In this document: piece after piece, positions 13,990-27,085 of the stretch
Layout: each line of letters starts with the position of its first letter
Position numbering within the stretch: position 1 is the first letter of the stretch
Assembly: GCA_964020085.1 (NCBI GenBank)
Contig: OZ026601.1
Span: 31,165,318-31,229,317, forward strand
Source: Micromussa lordhowensis
Lineage: Eukaryota > Cnidaria > Anthozoa > Scleractinia > Lobophylliidae
DNA length: 64,000 nucleotides
Direction of reading: 5' to 3'
Made by a program: the position numbers and the translations under genes
Notes under the pieces: generated by a model
Databases searched by the model: none
Told to the model about the DNA's origin: nothing
The model's input: only the letters and a program-made list of their open reading frames with translations

Positions 13990-14349
13990 CGGTATACTTG
14001 CTAATGACAGAACCACTCCTTGTCTCAGGATTTGCCAGTTTTTGTTTTATTGGCGTGGCATGAATTTTAACTCAAAATTCTTTTAAGCCTTGAAGTAATC
14101 TTACAGAATCGATTTAAAATGGTGTTGTTCTTGAAAGAATATTCTTAGTAGCTGCAAACCTAAGTAAGTTAATATCCAGAAGATATCGTGTCCCAGACGA
14201 GTAGTGGACAATGTTTTCAGTACTATGGAGAAATTTTGTAGGTTTACGCAACATATTTCAGGTGAAATTTTCTTTTTATATTATGACTAATGTTAAAAGC
14301 ACTACTCTAAGAGAGAAACAATAAAGTAGGATTTGTATATACTCTAGAT

Positions 14350-17300
14350 AATAGCTTTAGTTGGTTTAATCATCCTACCAACTGATTCCTTCGTCGTACT
14401 TACAATCTCGTGCACTCTTTGCTGTCTCCAATGTTATTCATTGCAGAAAGATGCACGTACACATATAAATATACGAGCCGGAAGAAAAACCGAAATGCAC
14501 TGAGATGAACAATTTTAACACTATTAGAAACAGCAAAAACTGTCAATGCACGCCAACGTGTCGTTCACTGACTGCATCCTACATTGCAGCGGAACTTTCC
14601 TTCAAAGACGGATTGCATTTAGTTCCGTTCACTGACCGGTGTTCCTGTTAAGCGACGACATCTGTTACAACATGTAGGAGTATTTTCAGCGGGCTGTGTA
14701 ATATTTCGTTATGTTAAAACTATAGCTTACGCATGATTTTTCTAGAATATGCCGCCAAATAACGTATGTTTCTTTTTCGAAGAAATTGTCACGTACGGTT
14801 TTTTTTTCGCGTGGATGTTATACAATGGTTTTGGTGTATTGGAAGACTGAGGTTAGGGAGGCGGAAAATTTCGTTAGTTTCAGGGCAATTTCATGCTATT
14901 ATTTTGTAGAAATCTTCCCTTTGTAATAGACAATCGTTTATTGAGGAAATAGCAAATTTCTACATTATAAAAAAGATTATACTGAAGTTTTTTACGATAA
15001 CTCTCAAACGCCGTTGACATTAATTACAATTTACTAGAATGCTTTACTTCAGAAATTTGTAGTTCAACCGGCATTGCCTTTGCCAATTCATAAGCCTATC
15101 GGTAAAGCAAGCGCCCCTTCGAGCTTTGTAATAACAACTGGTAAATTTTTGTCTTTCTGCAGTTCAATTTAATACATGACTCACATGCAGTTTACGTATC
15201 ACCGTTTAGTTCTGAGCAAGTGCCTTAGTGCAAGATAGTACGGGTTCAACACTCGCGGGTTTGAGTTTTTTTAGCCAGGTCTAAAAAAGCACAGCCAGTA
15301 CATTTACATTTGAAAAGCGAAGACAATCTTTAGCCTGTTAAACGTGGTTATAAACATTACAATAACTTAACTCAGTTGCATTAGGGACCTTAAGCAACGA
15401 CGACGGCGACGCCAAGGACGACGCCTAGAAAAAAATGAATTTATATTTTACCGTCGAATTTCGCACATGCCTAGATCTGTTCAGTACGTCTATCGGTCTC
15501 AGAACTTGCTCAAGCTTAATATGCAATGCTAGCGTACAATTCCTAAAGAAAATACGAAAAATAAGCCGCCGTCGCTCACGTTCTCCGAAATACCCAGAAC
15601 TTGGTCATTTCACGTTGTCGTTTTGGAGAGGACGGCTAAGAAATGTACCAAGAATTATAACGCACGTGCACAGCTATTGTTCTGCTCATTAAACCTTTTG
15701 TTTTGTGGCGTTCTCGTTGCCGTTGCCGTCGTGGTTTGCTTAAGGTCCCTAATGGCGTCGGAGGGGGGAATACATAGAAACCTTATTTTCTTTGACTTGT
15801 ATTGTTCTGTTAACAACCATATGTGATATATTTAATGTAAAGCGCTATAATAATCTGTTGTTAGCACTCTGCGAACACGTTTTTACTGGAATGTGCTAAT
15901 GTTGTTTCCAAACGCTTCATGGCTGCGGTTGTGGCATGTCATAATTTGATCAGATGCTAGGAACCTTTTTGTCTTATTTTTATAGTTGTGAAAGTCGGAT
16001 ATTTTCTGTTTTCTGCTGTCTTTAAACAAGCTGAATTCTCTTACCTTTGTTGTAAATGTAGGTATTCTCTTGCGACGGTCTTATGGAGATGAATAAAAAA
16101 TGTTTGCCGGAACTTGTAAATACAGTTAACGCGTGGGTGGATGCATTCAAAAGGCTTCTTCCTTCTTCCCGAGTTTCAAAACCACAGCACCACGCACTTC
16201 AGCCCGGGAGAAAACATTACAAAATTTAAAATTCTAGGCAAGCGAAGTCTGCTGTTTTGTTTTCAACCAAATGATATCAATTAGCGAGACATAATTACGA
16301 AGTGTTTAAAGCAAAATTTTAATTCTCTAATAAACTGGAAATTACAAAGTAATTAAAGGCAGTATAGTATGATTTTCCTTTTACAAAAAGTAAGGAAATC
16401 GTTATTTAGAGAATTTCCCCCTTCCTTTGCTAATTCTCAATGCCGGGTTACACCTTTTGCGATGATTGTTTGGTACTTAACCGCCACTCAAAGAGACCAT
16501 GCATTAAGTAAGCTTTTGAATTAATTCCCAGTGAAATGTCTAGATGGATGGTTGCGGAATGAATATTTATCTATCTGTTATTTGCAGTCGACTGAAGTTA
16601 ACCTTTCTATCGGTTTAAAATATTTCAAGCAAGGACAGATCAGTTGCACCTCGATCTCTGCAAGCCAATCTCACAGAAATAATCCAGTGTCGTCATCACT
16701 TGTAAACTGTAGTAGTAGTAGTACAAACTGACGCCTTTCCTGCAATGTTCACGCCGCGTTAGTTTTCAACGTAGACAGCGTCCCGTCGTTAATCTCAGAT
16801 CTCTAGGACCTGCCTGTCTTACATCACATAGACGAGATACCCTTTTTAGAGGTTACGATGACTAATCGAGCCACACCTAGATTACTGTCACTGCAGTGTT
16901 GTCTGCAACGGACTTCTTGCAAGAACGGAGCGCCGAGAAACTTTAGGAGTTATAAAATTGAGTTAAGTACTAGCGGATGCATAATGTCATGACAAACTTG
17001 TGTCTCATACCAATTCGCTTCCTTGGGACAGTTTATTTATCAGAGGGGCGAAGCAAAAGAAAAGCAAGTTTGTTTACGACAAAAGTGGCAACTTACCATC
17101 TGCGGTGAGGTAGTCATTCATCTCAAAGTGGGCCCGTCTAAACAAAGTATTTAGGAATGTTTTTTTTTTCTGCAAGGGTTTCCACGAGGGAAAGATGTAA
17201 ACCGGTTTTATAGTATTTTCCTTTATAACCGATATTTCATCCGTGTATAATTATGAAATTTTAATATAACAGTATTATTGTGTCGTTGTCGGGGGTTTTC

Positions 17301-17942
17301 GACTGTCGTACCCTTCTGTACAAGCAAGCTGGATTTTCTACAACGGGAACGATGTACAATTCCAAACGGCCTTTTTCATTCGACGTAAACATCTATCTCA
17401 ATTACCACGGGGGAAGAAACACACTTTAGGTACAAGATAGACACACGTAAGGACATGTAGTTAGTTCACTGTAGCTTTTAACAAATATTATATAGAAATC
17501 ATTTGCATTTCTGTCTTGGTTATTCAGGGAGCAAATCTATTGAGGTCTTAGAAAGAGCTGTTTTCAATTTCTTCCAATTTCTTTTTTCATGCATGCTGAT
17601 AACAAATATATATCGAGTATTAAATGTTATCAGTGGTATTTTTTGCTGTGAGCATTATCAAAGGAAAAGGATAAAATCTTAATAAGATAACTCTTGGACA
17701 GAGTAGAATAAAACGACGACATTGCAGCTCTACGTGACGAAAACTCTACATATCGCTTTCCAGTTACAGTGAGCACTTTTATATTTTCGTCGAGTTCCTT
17801 ATATTTACAATCCTGGCAATTTGGCGCGAAAATTTTAAATTAATAATCTAACAATAGATGGTGAATCAAATCTTTTTTGTTATGTTTTGACGAGAACTTT
17901 CATTTTGTTTTAATAATATACACTTTCATCTTCTAGTTGATC
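14350..17942. other. Gene-free stretch apart from the 15.4-kb MITE
   Basis: Isolated minus-strand donor-like sites near 14.40, 16.05 and 17.10 kb border short open segments that do not form a consistent chain. Nothing else is recognised. Confidence 0.4.
15381..15752. mobile_element. 372-bp MITE with TTAGGGACCTTAAGCAA termini
   Basis: The first 17 bases, TTAGGGACCTTAAGCAA, are the exact complement of the last 17. Next to each lie CGACGACGGCGACG-type repeats in inverted orientation. The interior includes chance open frames. Superfamily is not assigned because the target duplication is unclear. Confidence 0.75.
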
Positions 17943-18044
17943 TCAGCAGTTAGCTTTTAAAAGTTCCAAGATATCTTTAACTGGAGTTTTGCCTGTTTGG
18001 CTTGGATAGTCGAATGCGAGAGAAGCCAGTGAACCTCTCCGGGC

Positions 18045-21000
18045 CTACATCAACTGAAAAAAAAGAGTAATTTTGGTAATTCCTGAAAGACGTCATTTTC
18101 GAAGGAAACAAAATATTCAGAAACTCGTTAATGACAAGGAATGTTCCAGATTCATTTAGACAAAAACGATATTATGACTTTTTCAAGTGTTATATTAATT
18201 TTATAAACGTTCACCTTGACAAAACTGCAAGAAGGTCAGACATTCACTATCAGTAAATATCCAGATTACACTCGAAAAAAGTCATATTTTTTCCTAATAT
18301 CGGGGTCTGGCACATGGTCGTTCAGGTTAGCGTCCTCTATAATGTCGTATTTGAACGTTACGAGCGCAAAATAACTTACAATGCAGGACTATTTTTAACT
18401 CTCCAAGTAAACATGTTTTCACGAAGGTCTATTTTTAGGATAACATTGGCGTTTTAATCACCGAGGGGTGCCGCATTTTTCCTGTTTATTCTCTTGAACG
18501 CATTATCAAACAATCGGAAATGTATTTTGGTCCGAAGCTTAGGGATATTTAAGTTTTAGATAAAAATAACTCCCTGTCGCATATTATGCTATATTCTTTT
18601 CCGGGCGTTCGGATCTGTAAATTTGAGAACAGGGCGTTGTTTTTGATTTTTTTCATACTCATTTTCACCCGCCGTTTTACGGGTTTTTCCCTCTAGAACA
18701 GGCTTATGTAACGTTAACCTTCATGCTGTGTGAAAATTCCCCAATCTCCAAACGAGATCTATCTGAAATCTTTTTATGAAGCATGAAATAAAAAACTACT
18801 TCTGCAAGAGAGAAAGAGAGTTGGCGAGCGGGAGTAGCGAAGTGAAGGTATAACTGAATTAAGAACGGTTATTTTTTGTTCAGAATTAAATCTTATGGTC
18901 AGCTCATGTTTTTTTTTGGAGGCGGATGGCGGGAGAAGATTTCTTTCTGTACAATTCGTGCGAAGGCGTAATATTTAGGAGAACATACTAACATTGATTC
19001 ACTTCAAAGTTGACGTGGATAGCTACCTCATTTCCTCCCGTTATACATGTCTACTCACATCAGTTTTTTCTCTTATACCCATATATGTTATCATCTCGTT
19101 CGTTTATTGTCAAGCAAGTAACAATATATCCTACTGGTACAGCTTACGACTTTGGTGAAATAAGTGAAAAATATCAACTCCTTCGATGATTCTCGGACTT
19201 TCGCATAATCGCTCCTTGCATCTTTTTTTTTCTCATAATACTTTCATCATTAACATGTTTATTTACAATGTTGATAATGCTCTGAACCCTAAACTGTGAA
19301 CTTTGAATTTTGTTTCAAAAGGACAAAGGAAGTGTCCACGATCAAACCAAAGATTGCTACGGAATATTCGAGATTTATCTGAATCTAAATTCGTCAAACA
19401 AAACGGAATGACGTCTTACATGTATTTTTTGCCAAAAGAAATAATTAATAAAAGAAAACTAAATGTTTTCCCTTTTTAACCTCGAATGTTATTTATTCTT
19501 ATTTAAAGCAAATTATTACTGTCTAGGTTCTTCTGGTGCTTTCAATAACTTGGAGGCAATGGCTGCCTTGGGGCTCTTGTCAAGATAGATCACATCCTGC
19601 CTGAATTTATTACTGCCCTTTTTGTTCTAAATATAACTCACACGAATCAAGTATTTTTTCAAAAATCATACAATGTATTTAATTCGCTACCTTCGTCAGT
19701 GACATGTACAGGCAGTGGAAAATGGGCAGGTGAATTTTTTTATGGTGACATAATTGGGAATAAAATAAGGTGTATTTAATTCATTATTGTAGCTTTATGC
19801 TTAGTTCTATGCTTCAGGCTCCATACTACGGCGGAGAAATTTGAAAACGCAGCCGTTTATTTCTACGGTTAGCGCTTCCGTCCACACTAATCCGTCACGA
19901 AAACGGAGCTTTTCGAACACGTTCTTCAAACCGGAGAAATTTGAAAACGCCGTCTTTTCTTTTTCGTGTGGATGGGAAAACATTTTGTAAACGGAGCTTT
20001 TCGAAACCGATGGCGTCACGATAATCATGTGATTTTCCTGACCGAGTTTTCCTCAAACACAAGTCCAAGATGACCGGTGATGGCCGTTGCGCTTTTAAAT
20101 TACTCCGTTCCGTTTTCATATTCCACCGGCGTAGTGTGGGACGGGGCCTCAGTTTGGCCTGGGACGAGGTTACGTCAGCATATTGCCGTTTGCCCACGTG
20201 ATGCAAAATGGCTTGCCAGTAGTATAGAGGGTCAAAAATGAATTTCTAGGTTCGTTCGCTAATTTTTTTTCTGGTTTAGGTTTAACTTATATCAATATGT
20301 AAATTCATCATCATTTTGTTCTTGGCTTTGGAGTAGTAGCATTTTTACACTTATGAATTTAAAATTATCGCCTGACCATGCCCACAAATGTATAATTTAA
20401 ACAGAGCTTTCACGATCCCTTCTGTGAGAAAGTGATTGTCGAAGCTATTACAATTGTGGCTCTTTTATTTTCTTTTTCAGTTGATTCGCTCGCAGCTCTC
20501 ACGAATAACTCAGTGGACAAATGTTTTGATCAAATAAACCGGCGTTCGCTTTCTCACGTCACCTCGCGTTAGCTAGAGCAAATTGAGCACTTTTCAAAAC
20601 AACCGAACACAAATCTTCTATCCTTTGAACACTGTGTGATAACATAGCGAGGCTAAGTTTCGCCAACAATCACAGGTCTCTATGACAACCAAACTATCAT
20701 TATTTATAGCGATTACGCGATGCTTTCTTACGTCGAGCTCGAGAATATACTCGAGAGTGCGTATGTGCATTTGCTAAATTCGCACGTATTCTAATACGGC
20801 AGCTGATTGGCCACCAAAACGGCCCTCACTGTACATCAACCTACACAGCTGCGTGTCTCTGGACACCTGGCTACCCTTAAGGAAGTCGTGCGGGTTTCGC
20901 AATGTTTCGTCATGTTTTTGTAATGTAAGTGCGGGGGAAACACGATTTTATCACGAAAACTGAACGCAATTTTAAACATTACGAAATACCCTTGAAATGG

Positions 21001-21978
21001 TTTCGTATTTGAGGAGTCAAGTCACTTTTATTGGCACCAGAAAACCAAATTAAAAAACATCGAAGGCGCTTTGAAAGAAATTTAGGTAACAGGGTAAAAA
21101 TAAAAAGGAGTTTGTCCAGGTTATCACGTTTCTTCGAATAGTACAGGCTTAGGAAGAGGGAAGGGAGAAAGAGGGGATGCATGATGGAAGAGAATTGTTG
21201 CTGTTATTCGCTCCAGAGGGGGATGAATCTTCAAAAAGCAGGTTTGGAAACATTATTTTAAACATTTTCCTTAAAAGGAGCTGTCTCAGCGTTTGCGCAT
21301 CTTGAGCAGAAGTTTAGCTTACATTTTTCAAGTTCGTCGTTTGTAATCCGTGTCAATCTTCTCCATCCTTAACCATCCTTGTTCCTTTGTAGCTTATTAT
21401 TATATCTTTGGTTTTTTTCTATCATAGTAAACTGTTATTTTCAGGTTTGTACGTGGCCAAAAGAACTCAAAATGCCGTGTTTGAGCCAGTTTTTGAAAGA
21501 AGCCGATTATTATTATAACTACGGCAGGCGAATTAAGCTATTCATCGGCGCGAAACTACTTTCCAGGGAAATACATTCGACCTTTATTTAGCCATTACTC
21601 CAGTGAGATGGCAAACTGTTTTCTACGCGAAAAGACTTCGTGAAAAATTCGCAGAGCAAATCTAACACAGCGACAGAGAATTTACCGGGAAAACGAATTA
21701 CCAGCTTTAGGAAAACGACAACGCACAGGTATTAGTGAAGACGAACACTGATCGATTTAGCAGGAGAAAAATGTCGGATTGTTGTATGTGTGAAAAGAAA
21801 GGAGGGGAAAACGTTCTTTGGCTAAAAATGATGAGAGTAAATGATCTCAACCTCGTTAATTCCTCTTGGTCTTTTCCCTTACTTGGGGACCCCGCCCCTA
21901 AGAAAGAGAAAAGGTCATGGAGATGACTGCACGATGACTGCACGAGATTGAAACTATCTGAATCCTCTTTACAGACAC
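18045..21978. other. Nothing recognised apart from the 19.8-kb MITE
   Basis: AT-rich, T-tract-rich sequence. The open frame at 20979-21182 (minus) is hydrophobic at its start but lacks any supporting signal. Confidence 0.4.
19815..20151. mobile_element. MITE with inverted GAAAACG/CGTTTTC subterminal repeats
   Basis: Left end AGGCTCCATACTACGGCGGAG and right end complement AGGCCCCGTCCCACACTACG are inverted and diverged. Inside, CCGGAGAAATTTGAAAACGC and ACGGAGCTTTTCGAA recur. Minus-strand open frames of 73 and 103 codons here are by-products of the repeats. Confidence 0.65.
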
Positions 21979-24900
21979 CTCGAAAACGCAGAGAAGCGGC
22001 CGCCAGTATTTCAACAACCGCACACTTTTGTCACTTCTAGGATACTCACTATCTACAACAGAATAGATAATGAGTGGCGTAACCAATAAAAGAACGGCAT
22101 TAGTGAACGCTAGTAGATTTATTTTATTTATGTTTGCGAAAACTATCACGCTCTGCATCACGTCTGATCTTTGGTCTCTGCGCTAAACATCGCCAGCCAA
22201 GTGCGTTATTGTTTTTTTTAATCACGACGTTTCGAGAAGTTTACATTGGAATGCGGTGTAGTCACTCACGTTCAGAGGTTTTCGAAAGTCAAGGTTCATT
22301 GCGCTGGTTTCAGGGCTCCTTGCCTCTTTTTTCAATGGCCAATTGCGATTTAATATCTATCACTCTTTATCTTTCGCAAGAACTTTTGATTTAATCACTG
22401 AGTAAGGAAACAGACTTAAGTCTTTTTCGTTTCTCTTTTACATTTGGTCTTATCAAGTGATATTTCTTCTTTGTCTTATGCCACTCCACCCCTGTTAGTT
22501 CTTATTTTTTTTCTTGCTCCCTTCCATCCGACTTGACTGGTCTAATTCGTCGAGCATTAGTTTCTATTGCCACGTTATACCACAGACTACCCAGCAACCG
22601 CAACAAGCATTAAGACAGTTAATGGGAAATAAATGATATTAAACAGCAATTCAAGTGAACGTACCATTTTAACGAATATTCACTTCTTGGTCGCCTCTGC
22701 TTTCATGGTTATAGAGCGTCTGAGCTGCATCTCAGCAAGTTGTAGGTTTCCATGTCCACCAAACCACAAAGTGGGGAGCCAGATATTCTCCGGTGTTTTT
22801 TTTCAATTATCGTTTATGATGACCTTTGTCCATCTACATTTTCTGATGAAATTTTTACAGCCTCCTCGCCATACCTCTGGCTGAGTCTTCCCGGATACAA
22901 GGAACATTAGTTCTAGAGTTAACGATGCTGGCGTTCGTCATCTTAATCGTATCGCCTTGTCTTGACCATTTCCTAATATAACAACTTTGGAGAAAAAGGT
23001 GGTAATCACTTCCTGTTTTAGGATTCAAATCAGTGGATATCATATCCACGTTATGTGAGGGGTCATATATATTGATATACAGGGTAATACGGCTTTCAAT
23101 TGTCTGAATACGACCCTTGAATATAAAATATCCAGAGTGACCTTTAGTCTAGCACCCATATTTCACATGCTAGCTATAGCCAGCTCTGTCATTGGCCACT
23201 TCAAGGTGTATAAATATAAATTAGCAGAAGTGTACTGCACGCGTGGCGATTGAAAGATCGGTAAAGAAACACCGGCAAATTTGTTGCGGCCCAAGAGTCC
23301 GTCAGCGTTGCTTTGGAAATCGTTCTCTTTGAGCGGTTTGTTGGAATATTTCAGTGGTGAGTGTACAGCCGGATGTCAGTTTGCTAATGTATGAGTGAAA
23401 AGTGAAAGCCGGTAAATGTCTTCCTTCTGTGCGCCTGTGCGATACAGATGTTGATGTAAAGAGGTTATGTAACCAGTAAGAACTCGAAATCACAAGTCAT
23501 TATTCAGTCAAATGTTTTCTATTTTATCACGGCTCAACTACCAGCTGTTTAGTTTAATAGTACTACAGAGCATTTTATTCCGCTAACAATTGCCGAGATT
23601 GGTTTCGAATAGAGAAAGTTATCTACGTTCAAATCGTGAGATATCGAGGACGGCAATGTTATCATGGTTTTCCTTTGAAACCACGGCTAGTAGAAAATTC
23701 AACATTATTTTGTGTTTGATTTTGGGTTTGTACGTACGCCTCAAGGATGCCAACTCGATGACAAAGCGAAAGGTTTTAATTTCAAGCTATTGAATTTTTG
23801 TATTGAATACAACCGAATACCGGCAGGGGTCATGTGTCTCAGATGATGGGTTGATGAAGACAGGTGAAAAGTGACCTACTTTGGTGATAACTGAAAGAAT
23901 GCCTCATAAAGGAAGCCAAAAAGAAGAGGAAACAAAACAGAAAAAACAACATTGCGAAGTCGAATGACCAAATTAGCCTTCTTGTGATTATATTGCTTTA
24001 AATTTTAAGTTTCTTAACTCTGGTTATTTTACACAGAACTGAAAATAAAAAAAAGTATGCAGACATTGAAAGAGGATTTGTACATGAACTCGGTCAAAGA
24101 CCGGAAGGCATTCCTCTGGATATCCCAGTTTCATCTGTTGTTTTTGTGAAATGGTAGTAACTTCTCTTAAATCTTTTAACAACCGTTTCATGTTTGCAAC
24201 TGACCTAAGTACGACGTTATAGGCACTTGAGTAGTTGTAGATTTAGAACGGAAAATAGTTTCAACTGCCAACCGTCCTCCGAGAAGCCCAGGGGAGAAAC
24301 AAAGCTCCGTTTGCAGAATTGTTTCACTGTAAAAGCGGCTGTCCATTACTTGAACCCCTTCACCTTTTTGTTTAATATTTTTGAAGCTTTTTTTGTGCAT
24401 AGAGCATTCAACTTGAAGAGTCGTTTGATATCTGGCGGCCAGTTCTCTGGAATGCTTTCTTCCAACACGGCTGGTGGTCGGGGCTGGTGTTTTTAGGGTG
24501 CATGCTATTTCGCACGACCGATCATGATGCAAGTTGATTCCGTATGAAGGTCATCACAATGATAGGTCTCACCACAAAAGGGAAGTAGTTTTGTGGATCT
24601 CGTCAAATTCTCCCAACTTGGCGACTTGCAAATTAACATCACCTGCGAGGAGAAAAAATGTCATAATTGCGTCCGATCTACCAACCAACAATTCTAGTGC
24701 CGGGGGGAATGATGCTTTGAACGTGTGGAACAGAAGCCTCGGAGGAAACTGTTCTGGGCTTGAAAATAGAGCCCTGCATTTTTGAAGTTCAACTCATTTT
24801 ACAGATAAACCGCTTATATCATTTAGGGAGTGTAATCGACACAAGTGTAGTGTAGTGCTACACACGAGCGTTGCCAGCTAGCTGGGCATCAGGTGGACTT

Positions 24901-26419
24901 CGACAAGTTTCAGCCCATTTGCTTGGGAATTTGAGGTGGTAGAGGTATGCTAAATTGATAAAACCTGCAATAGAAATGATCCTTACATACTTTAACAGCA
25001 AGAGTTAGCTACTGAAAATTTAAACAAATTCTAAACGTAAATGAATCTAGAAATCGAGACGGCGTCCATGAGTAGAATTAACCATATATCATTACACAGA
25101 AAAAAAAAAACAATATCACTGAGTACGGTCAAGATCCTCCATCGGGAATTTGCAAAAGATTATTTTCATAGCAATCCACCAAACAAAGGAAAACTCGTCT
25201 ATCACTTTGAGCTGAAGTTGCTTTGCACTTACGCAAATTGTCTTCTGTTGTATTCTTAGAGTGGCATCGGTCTTCGAGTTCGAAGAGTGTTAAACAACGC
25301 GCCCCCAAAGTTACGATGAATTTTGGTGGTCGTAAATATATATTCTGTAAATCGGAGCTACTTCCTCAAAGAAATAAACTTTCAATAGTGACGAAATGGG
25401 CGGCCTGAGTGCCGATACAGCTTACAGTGCAATAAAAACGTCATGTTCAAACACGGATCTGTTAAAATTTCTGCGTCACAGCTAGCTATGTGTAGGCTTT
25501 CGACAAGTTCGTGACAATTTCAGTATACGAGGCACGCGCATAATCTTATCCCAAAATTTACGACCTCGGGAAAGTATTGTGTGAAATAACACCATGTCCT
25601 TCTCTCCAACAACGACAAATGTACTGCGAGCACTGCAAAAGGTTTTATAGAGAAAAAGGTCCTTGGTGGCACAATTTTTGGAATAGTTTTTCATATTGCT
25701 CTTTATATCAAAATCTCCATAATAAACTCTTGATTCCTATGATCAGGTTGGTTCGAAATTAAAGTGGTCACAAATTTAATTTTCCATAACCAAATTGTGG
25801 TTTACTTGAGAGATCTTTAACCAACTCATGCTAGAATCTCAGATATACAATAAATGCATGGCATCTGAGGTCTGATCTTCCGATGGTATATGATCTTGTC
25901 AAGTTTGGCACCTCAAAATTTTTGCATTTGATTCGATTATTTCTTATCATGGACGGTGTAGTCCTGTAACACATAATGTAGTAATTGTTAATTATAATTG
26001 GCTGAGAGTTTAGCGTAGTTGAGATGGTTTTACAGCTACATAGAGCGTTTACCCTTTTTTTAGAGCTTTTGTATGCTGTTTCTAAGCAATAGAAAATGCC
26101 ACTACCCAAGAAATGAACTCATTTTGGTAATTTTAATTGAATTGTTAATGTGTGCTTCCAAACAGTCGCTTTAAGACACAAACATGGCCGCCGTGACGTC
26201 ATTTCAAAGCGCGCTGTGTAGCACCTTTGTCGGTACTTGATTATCCCTGTTTTGTAAATGAGATGAAGTGAAGCCGAAAAATAGAAACGTATGACGATGA
26301 GGAGGAGGCTCTTCTCTTGATAAGTTCATACTGACAAACCTTACATAAGACAAACCTTACAAAGTTACAAAGTTGTTAATGGATAAATATTTTAAATAAT
26401 GGACAAATATTTTAGATGT

Positions 26420-26620
26420 ACGCCGATTATATTTTAGTTTTTTAGGACAGTAGGACAGTAGGTAGTTTTTAATTCGTAGTTTTAATCATTGTATATTTTA
26501 TATTTTATATCTATGACATTTGTATTTTTTATTTTAGCTTTTAATACTTTTTAATTTTTTACGGAGGACCTCCCTGAAAACCACGTATTTACGTGACGGG
26601 CGCTTCCTCCTTAAAGATTG

Positions 26621-26690
<70 letters not shown>
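26420..26690 (+). mobile_element. LINE 3' end with (TTA)n tail
   Basis: T- and A-rich 3' UTR-like sequence ends in GGAGGACCTCCCTGAAAACC, GTGACGGGCGCTTCCTCC and TTAAAGATTG, then a TTA microsatellite (26622-26690). The stem-forming block followed by a simple-repeat tail is the 3'-end architecture of CR1/L2-clade LINEs. No coding part remains. Confidence 0.6.
26622..26690. repeat. (TTA)n microsatellite
   Basis: Pure TTA repeat of about 69 bp joining a LINE 3' end on its left to an inverted SINE-like copy on its right. It may serve as the tail of both. Confidence 0.95.
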
Positions 26691-26691
<1 letters not shown>

Positions 26692-26697
26692 TGCTTT

Positions 26698-26931
26698 GAG
26701 GGGTAAAGTTTGCATTTGAGCCAAGTGGCCCATCAGGCCGGAGCTTATCCCGGTTCGTTCGGTAGCATGAAGCTACGGGGTGCTAGTCCATCGCAGGGTT
26801 ACCCCCAGCATTAAGTTCGCCGGTACCCTTTTATACACCTGGGTGAAGAGAGGCACTGTGAAAGTAAAGTGTCTTGCCCAAGAACACAACGGAGACAAAC
26901 GCACTAACCACGAGGCCACCGCATCTCCCAC
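26698..26931 (-). mobile_element. SINE-like element, inverted copy
   Basis: Read on the minus strand it starts GGGAGATGCGGTGGCCTCGTGGTTAG, the best preserved tRNA-like A box of the family, and continues through TTGGGCAAGACACTTTAC and GTATAAAAGGGTACCGGCG to GGCCTGATGGGCCACTTGGC. It abuts a long TTA microsatellite. The B-box segment seen in the 54.1-kb copy is missing. Confidence 0.78.
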
Positions 26932-27085
26932 ATACTGCTTTTTAAATATTGCTTTTAACAAGACGTTAATTCTTTGGAACCGGTTTACCTCTAGCTAGGA
27001 AATCGGATAGCTGAAACAGCTTTGTTAACTTTTTATTTTTACTGGAAAGCGAGATGTTTTTTTCTGTCCTTTTACACGCCCTAAA

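Larger units (their letters stand above)
17943..24642 (-). other. Weak chain of possible minus-strand exons
   Basis: Splice-bounded open segments on the minus strand: 24642-24573, 24470-24364, 22972-22875, 22052-21979, and a terminal one 18044-17943 ending PVKDILELLKANC and TGA. Phases agree for 24642-24573 to 24470-24364, and for 22972-22875 to 22052-21979 to 18044-17943, but not across the gap between these sets. The last segment loosely recalls the end of a death domain. Other frames in this region look equally protein-like, so this is a lead rather than a gene call. Confidence 0.18.

Noticed and set aside
14404..17141. Minus-strand micro-exons at about 14.40, 16.05 and 17.10 kb with strong donors
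   Set aside because: Phases and acceptors do not give a consistent chain, and open segments of 35-45 bases occur by chance in all frames.
19807..20206. Minus-strand frames of 73 and 103 codons
   Set aside because: They coincide with a MITE and repeat the same peptide phrases because the DNA repeats.
24188..24532. 114-codon minus-strand frame and an overlapping plus-strand frame of 89 codons
   Set aside because: No ATG in good context (starts at TTG), both strands open, no family recognised. Only the splice-bounded alternative frame is mentioned, as a weak lead.
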